The translations under genes were made by a program, and so were the position numbers. This document shows, in pieces, positions 1 to 6,719 of a DNA stretch of 9,223 nt (position 1 is its first letter; each line of letters begins with the position of its first letter). The notes below the pieces were generated by a model. It made no database searches. It worked only from the letters and a program-made list of their open reading frames with translations, and was not told where the DNA came from. Source of the stretch: an uncultured Eubacteriales bacterium (GTDB lineage: Bacteria; Bacillota; Clostridia; Christensenellales; Aristaeellaceae); the NCBI GenBank assembly GCA_900553295.1, contig USCR01000097.1:1-9223 (forward strand). Reading direction: 5' to 3'.

Positions 1-297
1 GTGCAGCAATACGGTCAGCGCGCCGCGCAGGGCAATCACTGCGCCAAGGATGGCAAGCTCATTCCAGTCCCGGGCCAACACGGTGCGCAGCACCTCGCCG
101 CCCAGCTTGAATTCAAGGGAAAGCGCGATGCCTTCGGCCAGCTTCAGCCGAACGTTGGGGTCATGCTTGAAATAAAGGATAATTCCCTGTACGGCAGTGA
201 TCAACAGCACCATGATTCCGGCCAGCTCCACCAGGCGGATACCTACTTCCGCTGCATATTTGACCACATTTTCCAAAAAAGTTACCACACTATCCAT
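1..297 (-). CDS. DUF1622 family membrane protein (C-terminal part missing)
   Basis: Reading leftward from an ATG at 297-295, an open frame of 99 codons runs without a stop to the window edge, so the 3' end is missing. The ATG is preceded by a GGGAGGG ribosome binding site (304-310) at a normal distance. The protein has an amphipathic N-terminus (about residues 1-20) and a clear hydrophobic segment (about 22-43, with LAGIMVLLITAVQGIILYF). A conserved-looking stretch follows with LEFKLGGEVLRT, then RDWNEL and a second hydrophobic region starting ILGAVIALRGALTV. That pattern fits the DUF1622 family of small bacterial membrane proteins of unknown function. No enzymatic residues are evident. It is divergent from hemW and shares the 298-426 intergenic region with it. 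Family assignment is from memory of the family pattern; function is not assigned. Confidence 0.8.
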   Translation of the reverse strand, partial: MDSVVTFLENVVKYAAEVGIRLVELAGIMVLLITAVQGIILYFKHDPNVRLKLAEGIALSLEFKLGGEVLRTVLARDWNELAILGAVIALRGALTVLLH

Positions 298-354
298 CCG
301 ATACCCTCCCATGGGGAAATCATCCCCCGCTCTTGTCTGCTATTAGTGTACACG

Positions 355-414
355 ATTTTCCAGGAAAATGCACGAACTTTTTTCCCCATGCGCCAACGGA
401 ATTTTCCATGAAAA
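355..414. promoter_or_regulatory. Two inverted repeats in the divergent DUF1622-hemW intergenic region
   Basis: ATTTTCC-A-GGAAAAT is a perfect 7-bp inverted repeat at 355-369. A related element, TTTTC-cat-GAAAA, lies at 402-414 and ends just before the hemW ribosome binding site (416-420). An 8-bp palindrome, GTGTACAC, lies at 346-353. I found no convincing sigma-A -35/-10 pair for either gene between 298 and 426. The repeats could be operator sites or RNA hairpins. They are also compatible with chance in AT-rich spacer DNA. Confidence 0.3.
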
Positions 415-426
415 AGGAGGTATCCC

Positions 427-1578
427 ATGGAGCTGTACATGCATGTGCCCTTTTGCAGGCAGAAATGCCGCTACTGCGATTTTGCTTCCTGGGCGGGGCG
501 GGAAGCATGGATGCCTGCCTATGTCACCGCCATGCTGCAAGAGGCTGCCCATGCACGGAAAGCCCTGGGCCCACAGCCAATTTCGACGGTGTTCCTGGGG
601 GGCGGGACACCCTCCGTGCTGCCGGCGGAGGAATTGCGGCGGCTGCTGCGCGGGGTGATGGAACAATTTCCCCTGGAGCCGGGTGCGGAATTCACCAGCG
701 AAGCCAACCCCGGTACACTGACGGAAGCCTGGCTGGATACGGCAGTGTCCCTGGGCGTCAACCGCCTGTCCCTGGGTATGCAAGCTGCGCAGGCGCCACT
801 TTTGCGAACCCTGGGGCGGATACATACCCTGGAGCAGGTGCGGGAGGCGGTTGATTTGGCGCGTCAGGCCGGGGTAAAAAACCTAAGCCTGGACCTGATG
901 TTCGGCCTGCCCGGGCAAACGCTGGCGGACTGGGCGGAAACCCTGGAGGCGGCGCTGGATCTGGCGCCGGAGCATCTGAGCTGCTATGGGCTGATTCCTG
1001 AGGAAGGCACCCCCCTGGGGGAGGCAATCCACCGCGGCGAGGTGACCCTGCCATCCGAGGAAGAAGAACGGGCCATGTACGATATGGCGTTGCAGCGCTT
1101 GCATCAGGCTGGGTTCATGCAGTATGAAATATCCAACTTTGCCCGGCCGGGCTACGCCTGCGCGCATAACCTGGGATATTGGCGGCAGGTCCTTTACCTG
1201 GGGCTGGGCGTGGGCGCGGCGAGCATGCTGCCTGGAAGGCAGTCCGGGGAGGCGTACCGAAGGCGGACAAACGTCCGGGACCTGGCTTCCTACTTAAGAC
1301 AAGGGGAAACGGGCAACTTTGCTCCCGCTGAGGAGGAAAGCATCACACCAGCGGAGGCATGCTTTGAAACCATGATGCTGGGCTTGCGCACCAGCGAGGG
1401 CGTGAGTGAGCGCGCCTTCATGGCGATGCACGGCGTTCCCTTGGAGCAGATGTACGGCCAGCGGCTGACAGCCCTGGCCAGCCGCGGCCTGATGGAAAAG
1501 CACGGGGAGTGGTGGCGGCTGACCCGACGCGGTATGGACGTACAGAATGCCGTGCTGGTGGAACTGATGGAGGAATAA
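427..1578 (+). CDS. hemW: HemW, radical SAM heme chaperone (former HemN-like)
   Basis: A 383-residue cytoplasmic radical SAM protein. The N-terminal HVPFC motif leads into Cys10-x3-Cys14-x2-Cys17, which ligates the 4Fe-4S cluster that binds S-adenosylmethionine. Other family motifs follow in order: GGGTPS (58-63), EANP (92-95), RLSLGMQ (113-119), FGLPGQT (159-165), YEISNFA (233-239) and HNLGYW (247-252), then LGLGVGAAS (258-266). A C-terminal winged-helix-like part includes GLRTSEGV. HNxxYW and the single cluster motif right at the N-terminus fit HemW, which binds and transfers heme, rather than the longer true coproporphyrinogen dehydrogenase HemN. Length is typical of HemW. The ATG is well supported by AAAAAGGAGG at 411-420, 6 nt upstream. 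In many Clostridia hemW lies between lepA and hrcA, but here it stands alone between a DUF1622 gene and a convergent two-component operon. Genome annotations often misname it an oxygen-independent coproporphyrinogen oxidase. Confidence 0.95.
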   Translation: MELYMHVPFCRQKCRYCDFASWAGREAWMPAYVTAMLQEAAHARKALGPQPISTVFLGGGTPSVLPAEELRRLLRGVMEQFPLEPGAEFTSEANPGTLTEAWLDTAVSLGVNRLSLGMQAAQAPLLRTLGRIHTLEQVREAVDLARQAGVKNLSLDLMFGLPGQTLADWAETLEAALDLAPEHLSCYGLIPEEGTPLGEAIHRGEVTLPSEEEERAMYDMALQRLHQAGFMQYEISNFARPGYACAHNLGYWRQVLYLGLGVGAASMLPGRQSGEAYRRRTNVRDLASYLRQGETGNFAPAEEESITPAEACFETMMLGLRTSEGVSERAFMAMHGVPLEQMYGQRLTALASRGLMEKHGEWWRLTRRGMDVQNAVLVELMEE

Positions 1579-1581
1579 AGG

Positions 1582-1621
1582 AAAATGCCCTTGCCGGGAG
1601 ATGAACCGGCAGGGGCATTTT
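1582..1621. terminator. Bidirectional terminator between hemW and the GerMN lipoprotein gene
   Basis: A 16-bp stem starting AAAATGCCC and closing with GGGGCATTTT contains one G-T wobble and an 8-nt loop (GAGATGAA). It starts 3 nt after the hemW stop. A flanked and T flanks are present on both sides, so it can stop transcription from hemW and from the convergent minus-strand operon ending at 1652. Confidence 0.85.
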
Positions 1622-1651
1622 GTGATGGAAGCGCGGGTCAACTTGCCACAT

Positions 1652-3214
1652 TCAGGGCTGTACCATGGAGGTGTTTTCCATAAATTCACCGTTCCACCAT
1701 AGACTGCCGGCCACGGTGTCCCAGGGTTCACCACCAAAGTAGAAACGAATTCTCCGCAATTCCGTGGCATGGCAAAGGGTATTGATCATGCTGTAGGCCA
1801 GGAGGCGCTCCTGGGTTTCATCCAGGCTGCTGGACGAGGTGGCGAATGACGGGGACAAATTTACCAGCAGCACGCCATCCTGAGCCGAAAAGCCCAGAAT
1901 ATCCGCGTCGCCCAGATAGGCCGGGAGCAGGGAGGTCCGGCCGGCAGCAGCCTCGGAGACAGTGGGCCCAGCCATGAGCTGCAGAAGCAGATAGCGGGGA
2001 TTTTTCACCTCATAGTATGGTACAGGGCGCGGTGAGGCCACCAGACGGTCGCCCTGCACAAAGTAAAGCAGGGCGACGTCCTTGAGATAGGCGGCAAAGT
2101 CGCCGCGGGTCATGCGCCCGTCGGGGAAGGTCAGCATGCGGTTTTCAGCGGTGAGCACGCTGGTGAGCAAGCTACCGCCCACGTAGCATTCCACCGCCGT
2201 AAGGGAGGGGATAAAAGCGGTAAGCGTATACGTAACGCTACCCAGGAATCCGGCCATATCCAGCCCGGAGTTCCGCAGGCGGTCTTCCAGATCCTCGCAG
2301 AAATACAGCATGGCGATGCGGCCGCCGGTATCCTGCAATTCCCGGATCTGCGGCGCATAGAGCAGCAGGGTATTCAGGTCCGGCATGGGCGCGGCGCTGG
2401 TGAGCACCTGGGGGCCGGCAGAAAGCGCGGAAATCAGCCCGGAAGCCAGCTGCGCAGGCGTTTGCCCCACAAAGGAGATATCCCTGGGCTCGGCCAGCAA
2501 CCCCGTGCCCTCCAGCGTGGGGAAGAAAAGGGTGGCGGTGGACGTTAGGCTGACCTGGGAAGCATCCTCCCCCAGGGCAGGCTTGCGGGAATCCAGCTGG
2601 TTCCACAGGTCGGCCAGGTCAGCCTCCGGGCGCGCGGTGATGCTGCCCAGGGGCAGGCTGGCGGTGATGTCCATGGCCACAGCCATGCCGGAGATCAGAA
2701 TGTTTACGTGGCTGATGCCAAAGGGGGCAAGGGTGGAAGCAATTGCCTGGCACACGGCATAAAAGGCGTCATGGTTCAGCTGCAAGGCGGAGGCAGCCAG
2801 GGTAACCGTGCATACCCCACAGGAAATCTCCACAGGGTTCACGCCTGCGAGCTGGAGGCGGACCGCTCCGCCCAAGGCCTGCACCTGCCGGTTGCCCTCG
2901 TAGGTAAATAGCGCCCGAAGCACGGTCTCGGCTGGATGCCGGCCACGGTTCAGGGTCAACTGGGCCTGCTGCGCAACCAGATGGGTACCATCCAGGCTGG
3001 GAAGATACAGATCCACCAGAGCAGTGTAGTCCAGGGAGGCGTCGCCCACCGGCGCACTGTAAGGCTGTGCCGCGGGGGGGAGGGTCGCGGCGCTGCCCGT
3101 GGGGCTGAGCTGACCAAGGGTGGAGGTGCATCCGCTGAGCGCGAGGGTAAGGCACAGCAGGGCGGCCAGCATGCTGCGGCGGCGCCATGCTGCCGGCGTG
3201 TGAACGTGATCCAT
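1652..3214 (-). CDS. Lipoprotein with three GerMN-like repeats
   Basis: A 520-residue predicted lipoprotein. Basic residues RRR (11-13) precede a hydrophobic stretch and a lipobox LSGC (26-29), so Cys29 would be lipidated and the protein anchored outside the membrane. The C-terminal unit (about 380-498) is a recognisable GerMN domain: MAGPT, a GVLLVNLSPSF strand, then SMINTLCHATELRRIRFYFGG. I also see the same outline twice more upstream, more diverged, at about 227-347 (ATLFFP, SAGP, TLTAFIPSLTAVECYVGG) and about 67-177 (VDLYLP, then IASTLAPFGISHVNILISG). GerM of Bacillus has two such domains. I chose the ATG at 3214-3212 because GGAGG at 3222-3226 lies 7 nt upstream. The ATG at 3220 abuts that site and the longer frame from 3262 overlaps the previous gene. 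The start lies 2 nt after the stop of the upstream lipoprotein gene, which suggests translational coupling. Role unknown: a kinase-associated regulator or an envelope/sporulation factor are both possible. Confidence 0.85.
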   Translation of the reverse strand: MDHVHTPAAWRRRSMLAALLCLTLALSGCTSTLGQLSPTGSAATLPPAAQPYSAPVGDASLDYTALVDLYLPSLDGTHLVAQQAQLTLNRGRHPAETVLRALFTYEGNRQVQALGGAVRLQLAGVNPVEISCGVCTVTLAASALQLNHDAFYAVCQAIASTLAPFGISHVNILISGMAVAMDITASLPLGSITARPEADLADLWNQLDSRKPALGEDASQVSLTSTATLFFPTLEGTGLLAEPRDISFVGQTPAQLASGLISALSAGPQVLTSAAPMPDLNTLLLYAPQIRELQDTGGRIAMLYFCEDLEDRLRNSGLDMAGFLGSVTYTLTAFIPSLTAVECYVGGSLLTSVLTAENRMLTFPDGRMTRGDFAAYLKDVALLYFVQGDRLVASPRPVPYYEVKNPRYLLLQLMAGPTVSEAAAGRTSLLPAYLGDADILGFSAQDGVLLVNLSPSFATSSSSLDETQERLLAYSMINTLCHATELRRIRFYFGGEPWDTVAGSLWWNGEFMENTSMVQP

Positions 3215-3216
3215 CC

Positions 3217-4221
3217 TCATTCCTCCATCCAGCCGGTAAACTGTGTCCAGGGTATTTTCCATAGATCGCCTTCACGGACCAGGCGCATGATACGGCCGCT
3301 CCACTCCTTGCTGACGCCCTGATGCTGCGTATACAGGTGCAGGGTATACAGGGTTGTGCCTCCGTCCGGGGAGACGCTGCCGCCTGTGAAGCCGAAGTTG
3401 ATCAGCCGGGGGGCTTCCTGCATGAATGTGGTAAAATCCTCATAGCTGGGGCGGTCCGCCGCGGCCAGGTAACCATAGAGAACGGATAGCTCCTGGGTGG
3501 ACCAGGCATTCAGGGCGGCACGAAGGGTATTGCTGGGGGTGAGCAGGTATTGCTCCTGGCGGATTAGAGGCGAAGTGAGCACGTCGTCTCCGGAACCGTC
3601 CAGGAACCAGCTCTGGCGCAGGCGCAGGCTATCGCTGAGCACATCCGTTTGCTCCACCAGCATCTGTACACCGTCATAGTTGCAGTTTTCAGTGATGGTG
3701 GCCACAATGCTCTGCATGCACAGCTGGCGGCGGAGCGGGGCTTCCACCTGCCAGTAGGGATCTTGCTCCCAGGCGGCAGGTTCATCGGACCAGCCGGCAA
3801 GGATATTATTGCTGAGGGTAACGAACAGTGTGCGCCCCTGTGCCGCCACGGAAAGGACCAGGCAGCCCTCCGGCAGCGCGGAGGTAAGCTGGACCGAGCT
3901 GGGGGAGGGCCCCTGAGCCAACTCCCGCAGCAATGCCAGTTCAAAGGGCTCGTCCGGCGCCACGGTCAGGGAACGTGTTTCCGGGGCAAGGTAGGGCTGA
4001 TCCTCGTAGCGGAAGTACAGGGTGACCTCCAGCAGGGAAGTGGCGGCCTCCGCCGGCTCCGCGTCGGGGAGCACGGTGTCCACGCCAGGCACCAGGGTGG
4101 ACTGGGCGGAACGCACGGGATCGGGCAGCAGCTGGCTACAGCCACCCAGCAGCAGCGTACACAGCAATGCTGCCATAAGCCTGGGAAAGCGCCTGCGCAG
4201 GTGGTTCAGGCTTGCCTTCAT
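3217..4221 (-). CDS. Lipoprotein with one GerMN-like domain, kinase-linked
   Basis: A 334-residue predicted lipoprotein. A basic N-terminus (RRRFPR, 9-14) precedes a hydrophobic core and a lipobox LGGC (25-28), making Cys28 the probable lipid anchor. Residues about 65-190 fit a GerMN domain: a leading EVTLYFRYEDQPYL strand, LLRELAQGPS, then LFVTLSNNIL and a late MQSIVATI helix. The rest (about 215-334) is a separate domain with a final strand around VREGDLWKI; its outline suggests an NTF2-like fold, but that is only a guess. The start ATG overlaps the kinase stop codon (ATGA, 4218-4221) and has a strong GGAGGTGA site at 4226-4233, so translation is coupled to the kinase. Its signal peptide resembles that of the next gene (MAALLC versus LAALLC), consistent with an old duplication. 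By position it parallels LpqB of the actinobacterial mtrAB-lpqB operon. No germination role can be read from sequence. Confidence 0.85.
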   Translation of the reverse strand: MKASLNHLRRRFPRLMAALLCTLLLGGCSQLLPDPVRSAQSTLVPGVDTVLPDAEPAEAATSLLEVTLYFRYEDQPYLAPETRSLTVAPDEPFELALLRELAQGPSPSSVQLTSALPEGCLVLSVAAQGRTLFVTLSNNILAGWSDEPAAWEQDPYWQVEAPLRRQLCMQSIVATITENCNYDGVQMLVEQTDVLSDSLRLRQSWFLDGSGDDVLTSPLIRQEQYLLTPSNTLRAALNAWSTQELSVLYGYLAAADRPSYEDFTTFMQEAPRLINFGFTGGSVSPDGGTTLYTLHLYTQHQGVSKEWSGRIMRLVREGDLWKIPWTQFTGWMEE

Positions 4222-5699
4222 GGTTTCACCTCCAGGGGAAGCTCCACGCGGAATACGCTGCCTTGCCCCTCCACGCTGTCCACGGTAACCGTGCCCTGGT
4301 GAAGGGTAACGATTTGACGGACGATGGACAGGCCAAGCCCTGTTCCGCCGGTATCCCGGGAGCGGGCCTTGTCCACGCGGTAAAAGCGGTCAAAAATATG
4401 GGGAAGGTCCTCCGCGGGAATGCCCGGCCCGTCATCCGTTACCGTAATGACGGCGTTGCGCCCTTCGCGCAGGGCCGCGATTTCGATGTGTCCGCCCTCG
4501 GGGCTGTATTTCACCGCGTTCTCCACCAGATTGTAAAGCACCTGCTCCAGTTTGGCGCTGTCACCCGTCATGGGCAAAGCATCCGGCAAGGTAGCGATGA
4601 ATTCCTGCTGACGTTTCTCCGCCATGGGTTTGAGCCGGCGCAGGGTAGCCTGCACCAGTTGGCACAGGTCCATGGGGGCCGGATGGAGCTCCAGGGCATG
4701 GCTATCCATCTTGGTAAGGGTGAGCAGATCGTTGATGATTCCGGTGAGACGATCAATTTCGTGATCCATGTCCTGCATGAACTCCACGCGAAGCTCCGCA
4801 GGCATCTCCGGCTTCGCAATCAGGGTTTGCAGCATAATTTTCAGGGAGGTCATGGGCGTTTTCAGCTCATGGCTTGCGTTGGAGACAAACTGATTGCGGC
4901 TTTGGTCCAGGGTTTCCAGCTTCTGCGCCATGGTGTTGTAGGCACTGGCAAGCTCCCGCATTTCTCCGGAGCCACGTACGGGCACCCGCACGGAAAGGTC
5001 GCCCCGGCCCATGCGCTGGATGGTGCGGGTCAGGCGGGTGATGGGACCAGTGATTACCCGAGAAAACACCAGCGCTGCCGCCATGGCCGCCACGGCCACC
5101 GCGGCGAAGGCAGTCAACATCCGCGCTTGCACGCCCTCCAGGCTGGTCATCAGCTCCTGCACGGAGGAGATGAACAGCACGGCTCCCAGGATGTTTCCCT
5201 GACCGTCCACCATGGGCGCGGCGCACGAACTGATATAGCCGCTGTCTTCCTCATCCAGTCCGCCAGTCCCTGTGCGGTGAATGCCGTAGTCGCTGCCTGC
5301 GCCCTGCATCAGCACGGACAAGAGCTGCGGCAGCTGTAGGCGCACGCCCAGCAGGGTGCCGTAGCTGTCCAGCTGCACCTTGCCCTCCGAATCCACCAGC
5401 AGCAGCCGTCCGCCCATTTCCCCGCCTGCGGAAACAAGCCTGTCTTGCAGAGTATCCGTATCCGCAAGCGAAAAAAAAGGCGCAAGAGTCGTGGCCAGCT
5501 TTTCCACAGAAAGGCTGTCTTGACGAATGCGCTGTTCAAAGAGATAATCACTTACAAGCCCTGTTAGCAGGGACGCAATGGTATAAAAGGAAAGACCTAC
5601 CACCAGCAAAAAGGCCAACAGCACTTTCCACCGGATGGAGGTAAAAGGAAAGTGAAGCGGGGAATGCGGTTTAATCCTTGTCGGTGAAATAGTAACCAA
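4218..5699 (-). CDS. Sensor histidine kinase (HAMP-HisKA-HATPase, WalK/PhoR-like)
   Basis: Membrane sensor kinase, about 493 residues from the start used here. It has TM1 (26-49), an extracellular region of about 140 residues (50-192) with a PAS/Cache-like strand pattern (GGRLLLVDSEGKVQLDS), TM2 (193-213), HAMP (214-264) and a HisKA H-box SNASHELKTP with phospho-acceptor His277. The ATPase boxes are complete: N (LVENAVKYS, 391-399), G1 (DDGPGIP, 422-428), F (FDRFYRVD, 436-443) and G2 (GGTGLGLS, 451-458). There is no cytoplasmic PAS between HAMP and HisKA. It should phosphorylate the regulator encoded just upstream. The start is uncertain: there is no ATG between the regulator's C-terminus and TM1. 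I used TTG at 5699-5697, which overlaps the regulator by 29 nt and keeps the basic residues before TM1. Alternatives are an ATT (5675) touching the regulator stop and a GTG at 5624. An ATG at 5807 would translate 45 codons of the regulator gene out of frame and is unlikely. The stop overlaps the next start by 4 nt. Confidence 0.93.
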   Translation of the reverse strand: MVTISPTRIKPHSPLHFPFTSIRWKVLLAFLLVVGLSFYTIASLLTGLVSDYLFEQRIRQDSLSVEKLATTLAPFFSLADTDTLQDRLVSAGGEMGGRLLLVDSEGKVQLDSYGTLLGVRLQLPQLLSVLMQGAGSDYGIHRTGTGGLDEEDSGYISSCAAPMVDGQGNILGAVLFISSVQELMTSLEGVQARMLTAFAAVAVAAMAAALVFSRVITGPITRLTRTIQRMGRGDLSVRVPVRGSGEMRELASAYNTMAQKLETLDQSRNQFVSNASHELKTPMTSLKIMLQTLIAKPEMPAELRVEFMQDMDHEIDRLTGIINDLLTLTKMDSHALELHPAPMDLCQLVQATLRRLKPMAEKRQQEFIATLPDALPMTGDSAKLEQVLYNLVENAVKYSPEGGHIEIAALREGRNAVITVTDDGPGIPAEDLPHIFDRFYRVDKARSRDTGGTGLGLSIVRQIVTLHQGTVTVDSVEGQGSVFRVELPLEVKP

Positions 5700-6363
5700 C
5701 TCCCCACTTGGTGAAGATGTATTCGGGCTTGGAGGTATCACGCTCAATCTTTTCCCGCAGGCGGCGGATATGCACGTCCACGGTCCGGGCATCACCGGTG
5801 TAGTCATATTTCCATACGGTTTCCAGCATGGCCTCCCGGCTGAATACCTTTCCCCGGTTCTGGATGAAGAGCTGTAGCAGGTCGAATTCCTTGGCGGTGA
5901 GTTTTACGTCCTTGCCCGCGAGGGTGACCGTGCGCTTGACCAGGTTGACCTGCATATCCCGCACCCGGATGATCTTTTGATCTTCCGGGGCAGCCGCGGC
6001 ATGGACCCGACGGAAAATGGTCTTGATCCGTGCCTTCACTTCCAGAATATTGTAGGGCTTGGTCATGTAGTCGTCGGCGCCGTATTCCAGGCCGAGGATC
6101 TTGTCCATGTCCTCACCCTTGGCGGTAAGCATGATAATCGGCACGTTGGAGTGTTCCCGGATGCGCTGACAAACGCTGATGCCATCCAGCTTGGGCAGCA
6201 TCACATCCAACAGGATCATATCGTACTGTCCGCCAAAGAACTTGGCCAGCGCTTCCTCTCCATCCATGGCGCTATCGGTTTCGTAGCCCTCTTGCTCCAA
6301 GGTATATTTCAATCCCTTCAGAATAAGAGGCTCGTCATCCACCAAAAGAATCCGCTTCGCCAT
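5671..6363 (-). CDS. OmpR/PhoB-family response regulator
   Basis: A 230-residue DNA-binding response regulator. The receiver domain has the acidic pair D9/D10 (VDDEP), phospho-acceptor D53 in ILLDVMLP, T80 in MLTAKGED and K102 in MTKPYN. A short linker leads to an OmpR-type winged helix (about 131-228) with LTAKEFDLLQLF, then TVDVHIRRLREKIE and the closing wing GVGYYF. Highest resemblance is to the PhoP/WalR/VicR-type regulators of Firmicutes. The ATG at 6363 has GGAAGG 8 nt upstream; an in-frame GTG at 6372 would abut that site and is less likely. It is the first gene of a four-gene operon behind a good promoter (6403-6431) with a leader of about 33 nt. The cognate kinase follows directly. 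Targets cannot be inferred here. Confidence 0.95.
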   Translation of the reverse strand: MAKRILLVDDEPLILKGLKYTLEQEGYETDSAMDGEEALAKFFGGQYDMILLDVMLPKLDGISVCQRIREHSNVPIIMLTAKGEDMDKILGLEYGADDYMTKPYNILEVKARIKTIFRRVHAAAAPEDQKIIRVRDMQVNLVKRTVTLAGKDVKLTAKEFDLLQLFIQNRGKVFSREAMLETVWKYDYTGDARTVDVHIRRLREKIERDTSKPEYIFTKWGVGYYFTDKD

Positions 6364-6402
6364 GTGCGCCACCTTCCACGTCCATGATTCATACTAATTC
6401 AT

Positions 6403-6431
6403 ATTATACGATTTTTTGTAAAGAAAATCAA
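6403..6431 (-). promoter_or_regulatory. Sigma-A promoter of the two-component/GerMN operon
   Basis: On the minus strand, TTGATT (6431-6426), a 17-bp spacer and a perfect TATAAT (6408-6403). Predicted transcription start is near 6396, about 33 nt before the regulator ATG. The flanks are AT-rich, in contrast to the surrounding genes. Confidence 0.85.
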
Positions 6432-6684
6432 GATAAATTGAAATCAAAATGACACATTTTTCGCAAAAACGAAAGATACAGGCGAGCAAAACCATCGGGA
6501 GGTGCCGGAGGGATTACGCTTCCTTTGTATCCGGCAGCTTTGCGTGCGGGTCGGTTGAACGTTTTCACCAAGCGGCCAAGCTGCCGCTTCAGACCTATGA
6601 AGCTGATTTTTTCCATGCGCTGAGCGTCATGGAGACGCTTAAAGCAAATAGGTGTAGCAAATCCGGAGGAAAAGCAAAAAGTGC
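6432..6684. other. Gene-free block of overlapping inverted repeats between divergent promoters
   Basis: No convincing gene: the two short frames here lack ribosome binding sites and family motifs. The block holds several perfect stems. GCCGGA (6504-6509) pairs with TCCGGC (6530-6535). GGCAGCTT (6533-6540) pairs with AAGCTGCC (6578-6585), enclosing a bulged hairpin GGTtGAA/TTCACC (6553-6569). AAGCGGC (6570-6576) pairs with GCCGCTT (6583-6589). GCTTCA (6586-6591) pairs with TGAAGC (6598-6603). AGCGTC (6623-6628) pairs with GACGCT (6634-6639). Several share bases and so exclude one another, as in a switching RNA or a palindromic intergenic repeat. I see no clear promoter driving it on either strand. 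Confidence 0.5.
6586..6612 (+). terminator. Possible intrinsic terminator inside the repeat-rich block
   Basis: A 6-bp stem GCTTCA/TGAAGC with a 6-nt loop, followed after TGA by six T's (6607-6612). It is short and only half GC, so weak. Its left arm overlaps the right arm of the AAGCGGC/GCCGCTT stem (6570-6589), giving a terminator/antiterminator-like choice on the plus strand. Confidence 0.35.
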
Positions 6685-6713
6685 TTGACAGCACGCCACT
6701 CGGCTGCTATAAT
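6685..6713 (+). promoter_or_regulatory. Consensus sigma-A promoter of infC-rpmI-rplT
   Basis: TTGACA (6685-6690), a 17-bp spacer and TATAAT (6708-6713) match consensus exactly. Predicted transcription start is near 6720, giving a leader of about 170 nt before infC. Confidence 0.93.
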
Positions 6714-6719
6714 ATCCCT

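Noticed and set aside
427..1578. True HemN coproporphyrinogen III dehydrogenase
   Set aside because: The protein is shorter than HemN, starts almost at the cluster motif and carries the HemW HNxxYW motif.
3262..3262. Upstream start at 3262 for the three-repeat lipoprotein
   Set aside because: It would overlap the previous gene by 46 nt, put a long tail before the signal peptide and lacks the GGAGG site that serves the ATG at 3214.
4212..5339. 375-codon plus-strand open frame opposite the kinase gene
   Set aside because: It is fully antisense to a kinase with all catalytic boxes, its product is Gln/His/Gly-rich without family motifs, and it has no ribosome binding site; it is a codon-usage shadow in GC-rich DNA.
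6450..6560. ZTP, cobalamin or guanidine riboswitch on the plus strand
   Set aside because: Short words look similar (GGTGCC, CGGAGGGAT), but the conserved cores (for example CCGCCUGGGC or the B12 box) are absent.
6470..6590. Cyclic-di-GMP-I riboswitch on the minus strand
   Set aside because: The ACGCAAAGC word is present, but the GGCAAACC-type 5' segment, the closing pairing and the GNRA-loop hairpin are not, and the block lies upstream of the mapped promoter, outside the predicted transcript.
6428..6694. 88-codon minus-strand frame and 79-codon plus-strand frame in the repeat-rich block
   Set aside because: Both span the same inverted repeats, one runs through the two-component promoter, neither has a convincing ribosome binding site, and the compositions look non-coding. 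I treat the DNA as a structured or repeated element instead.
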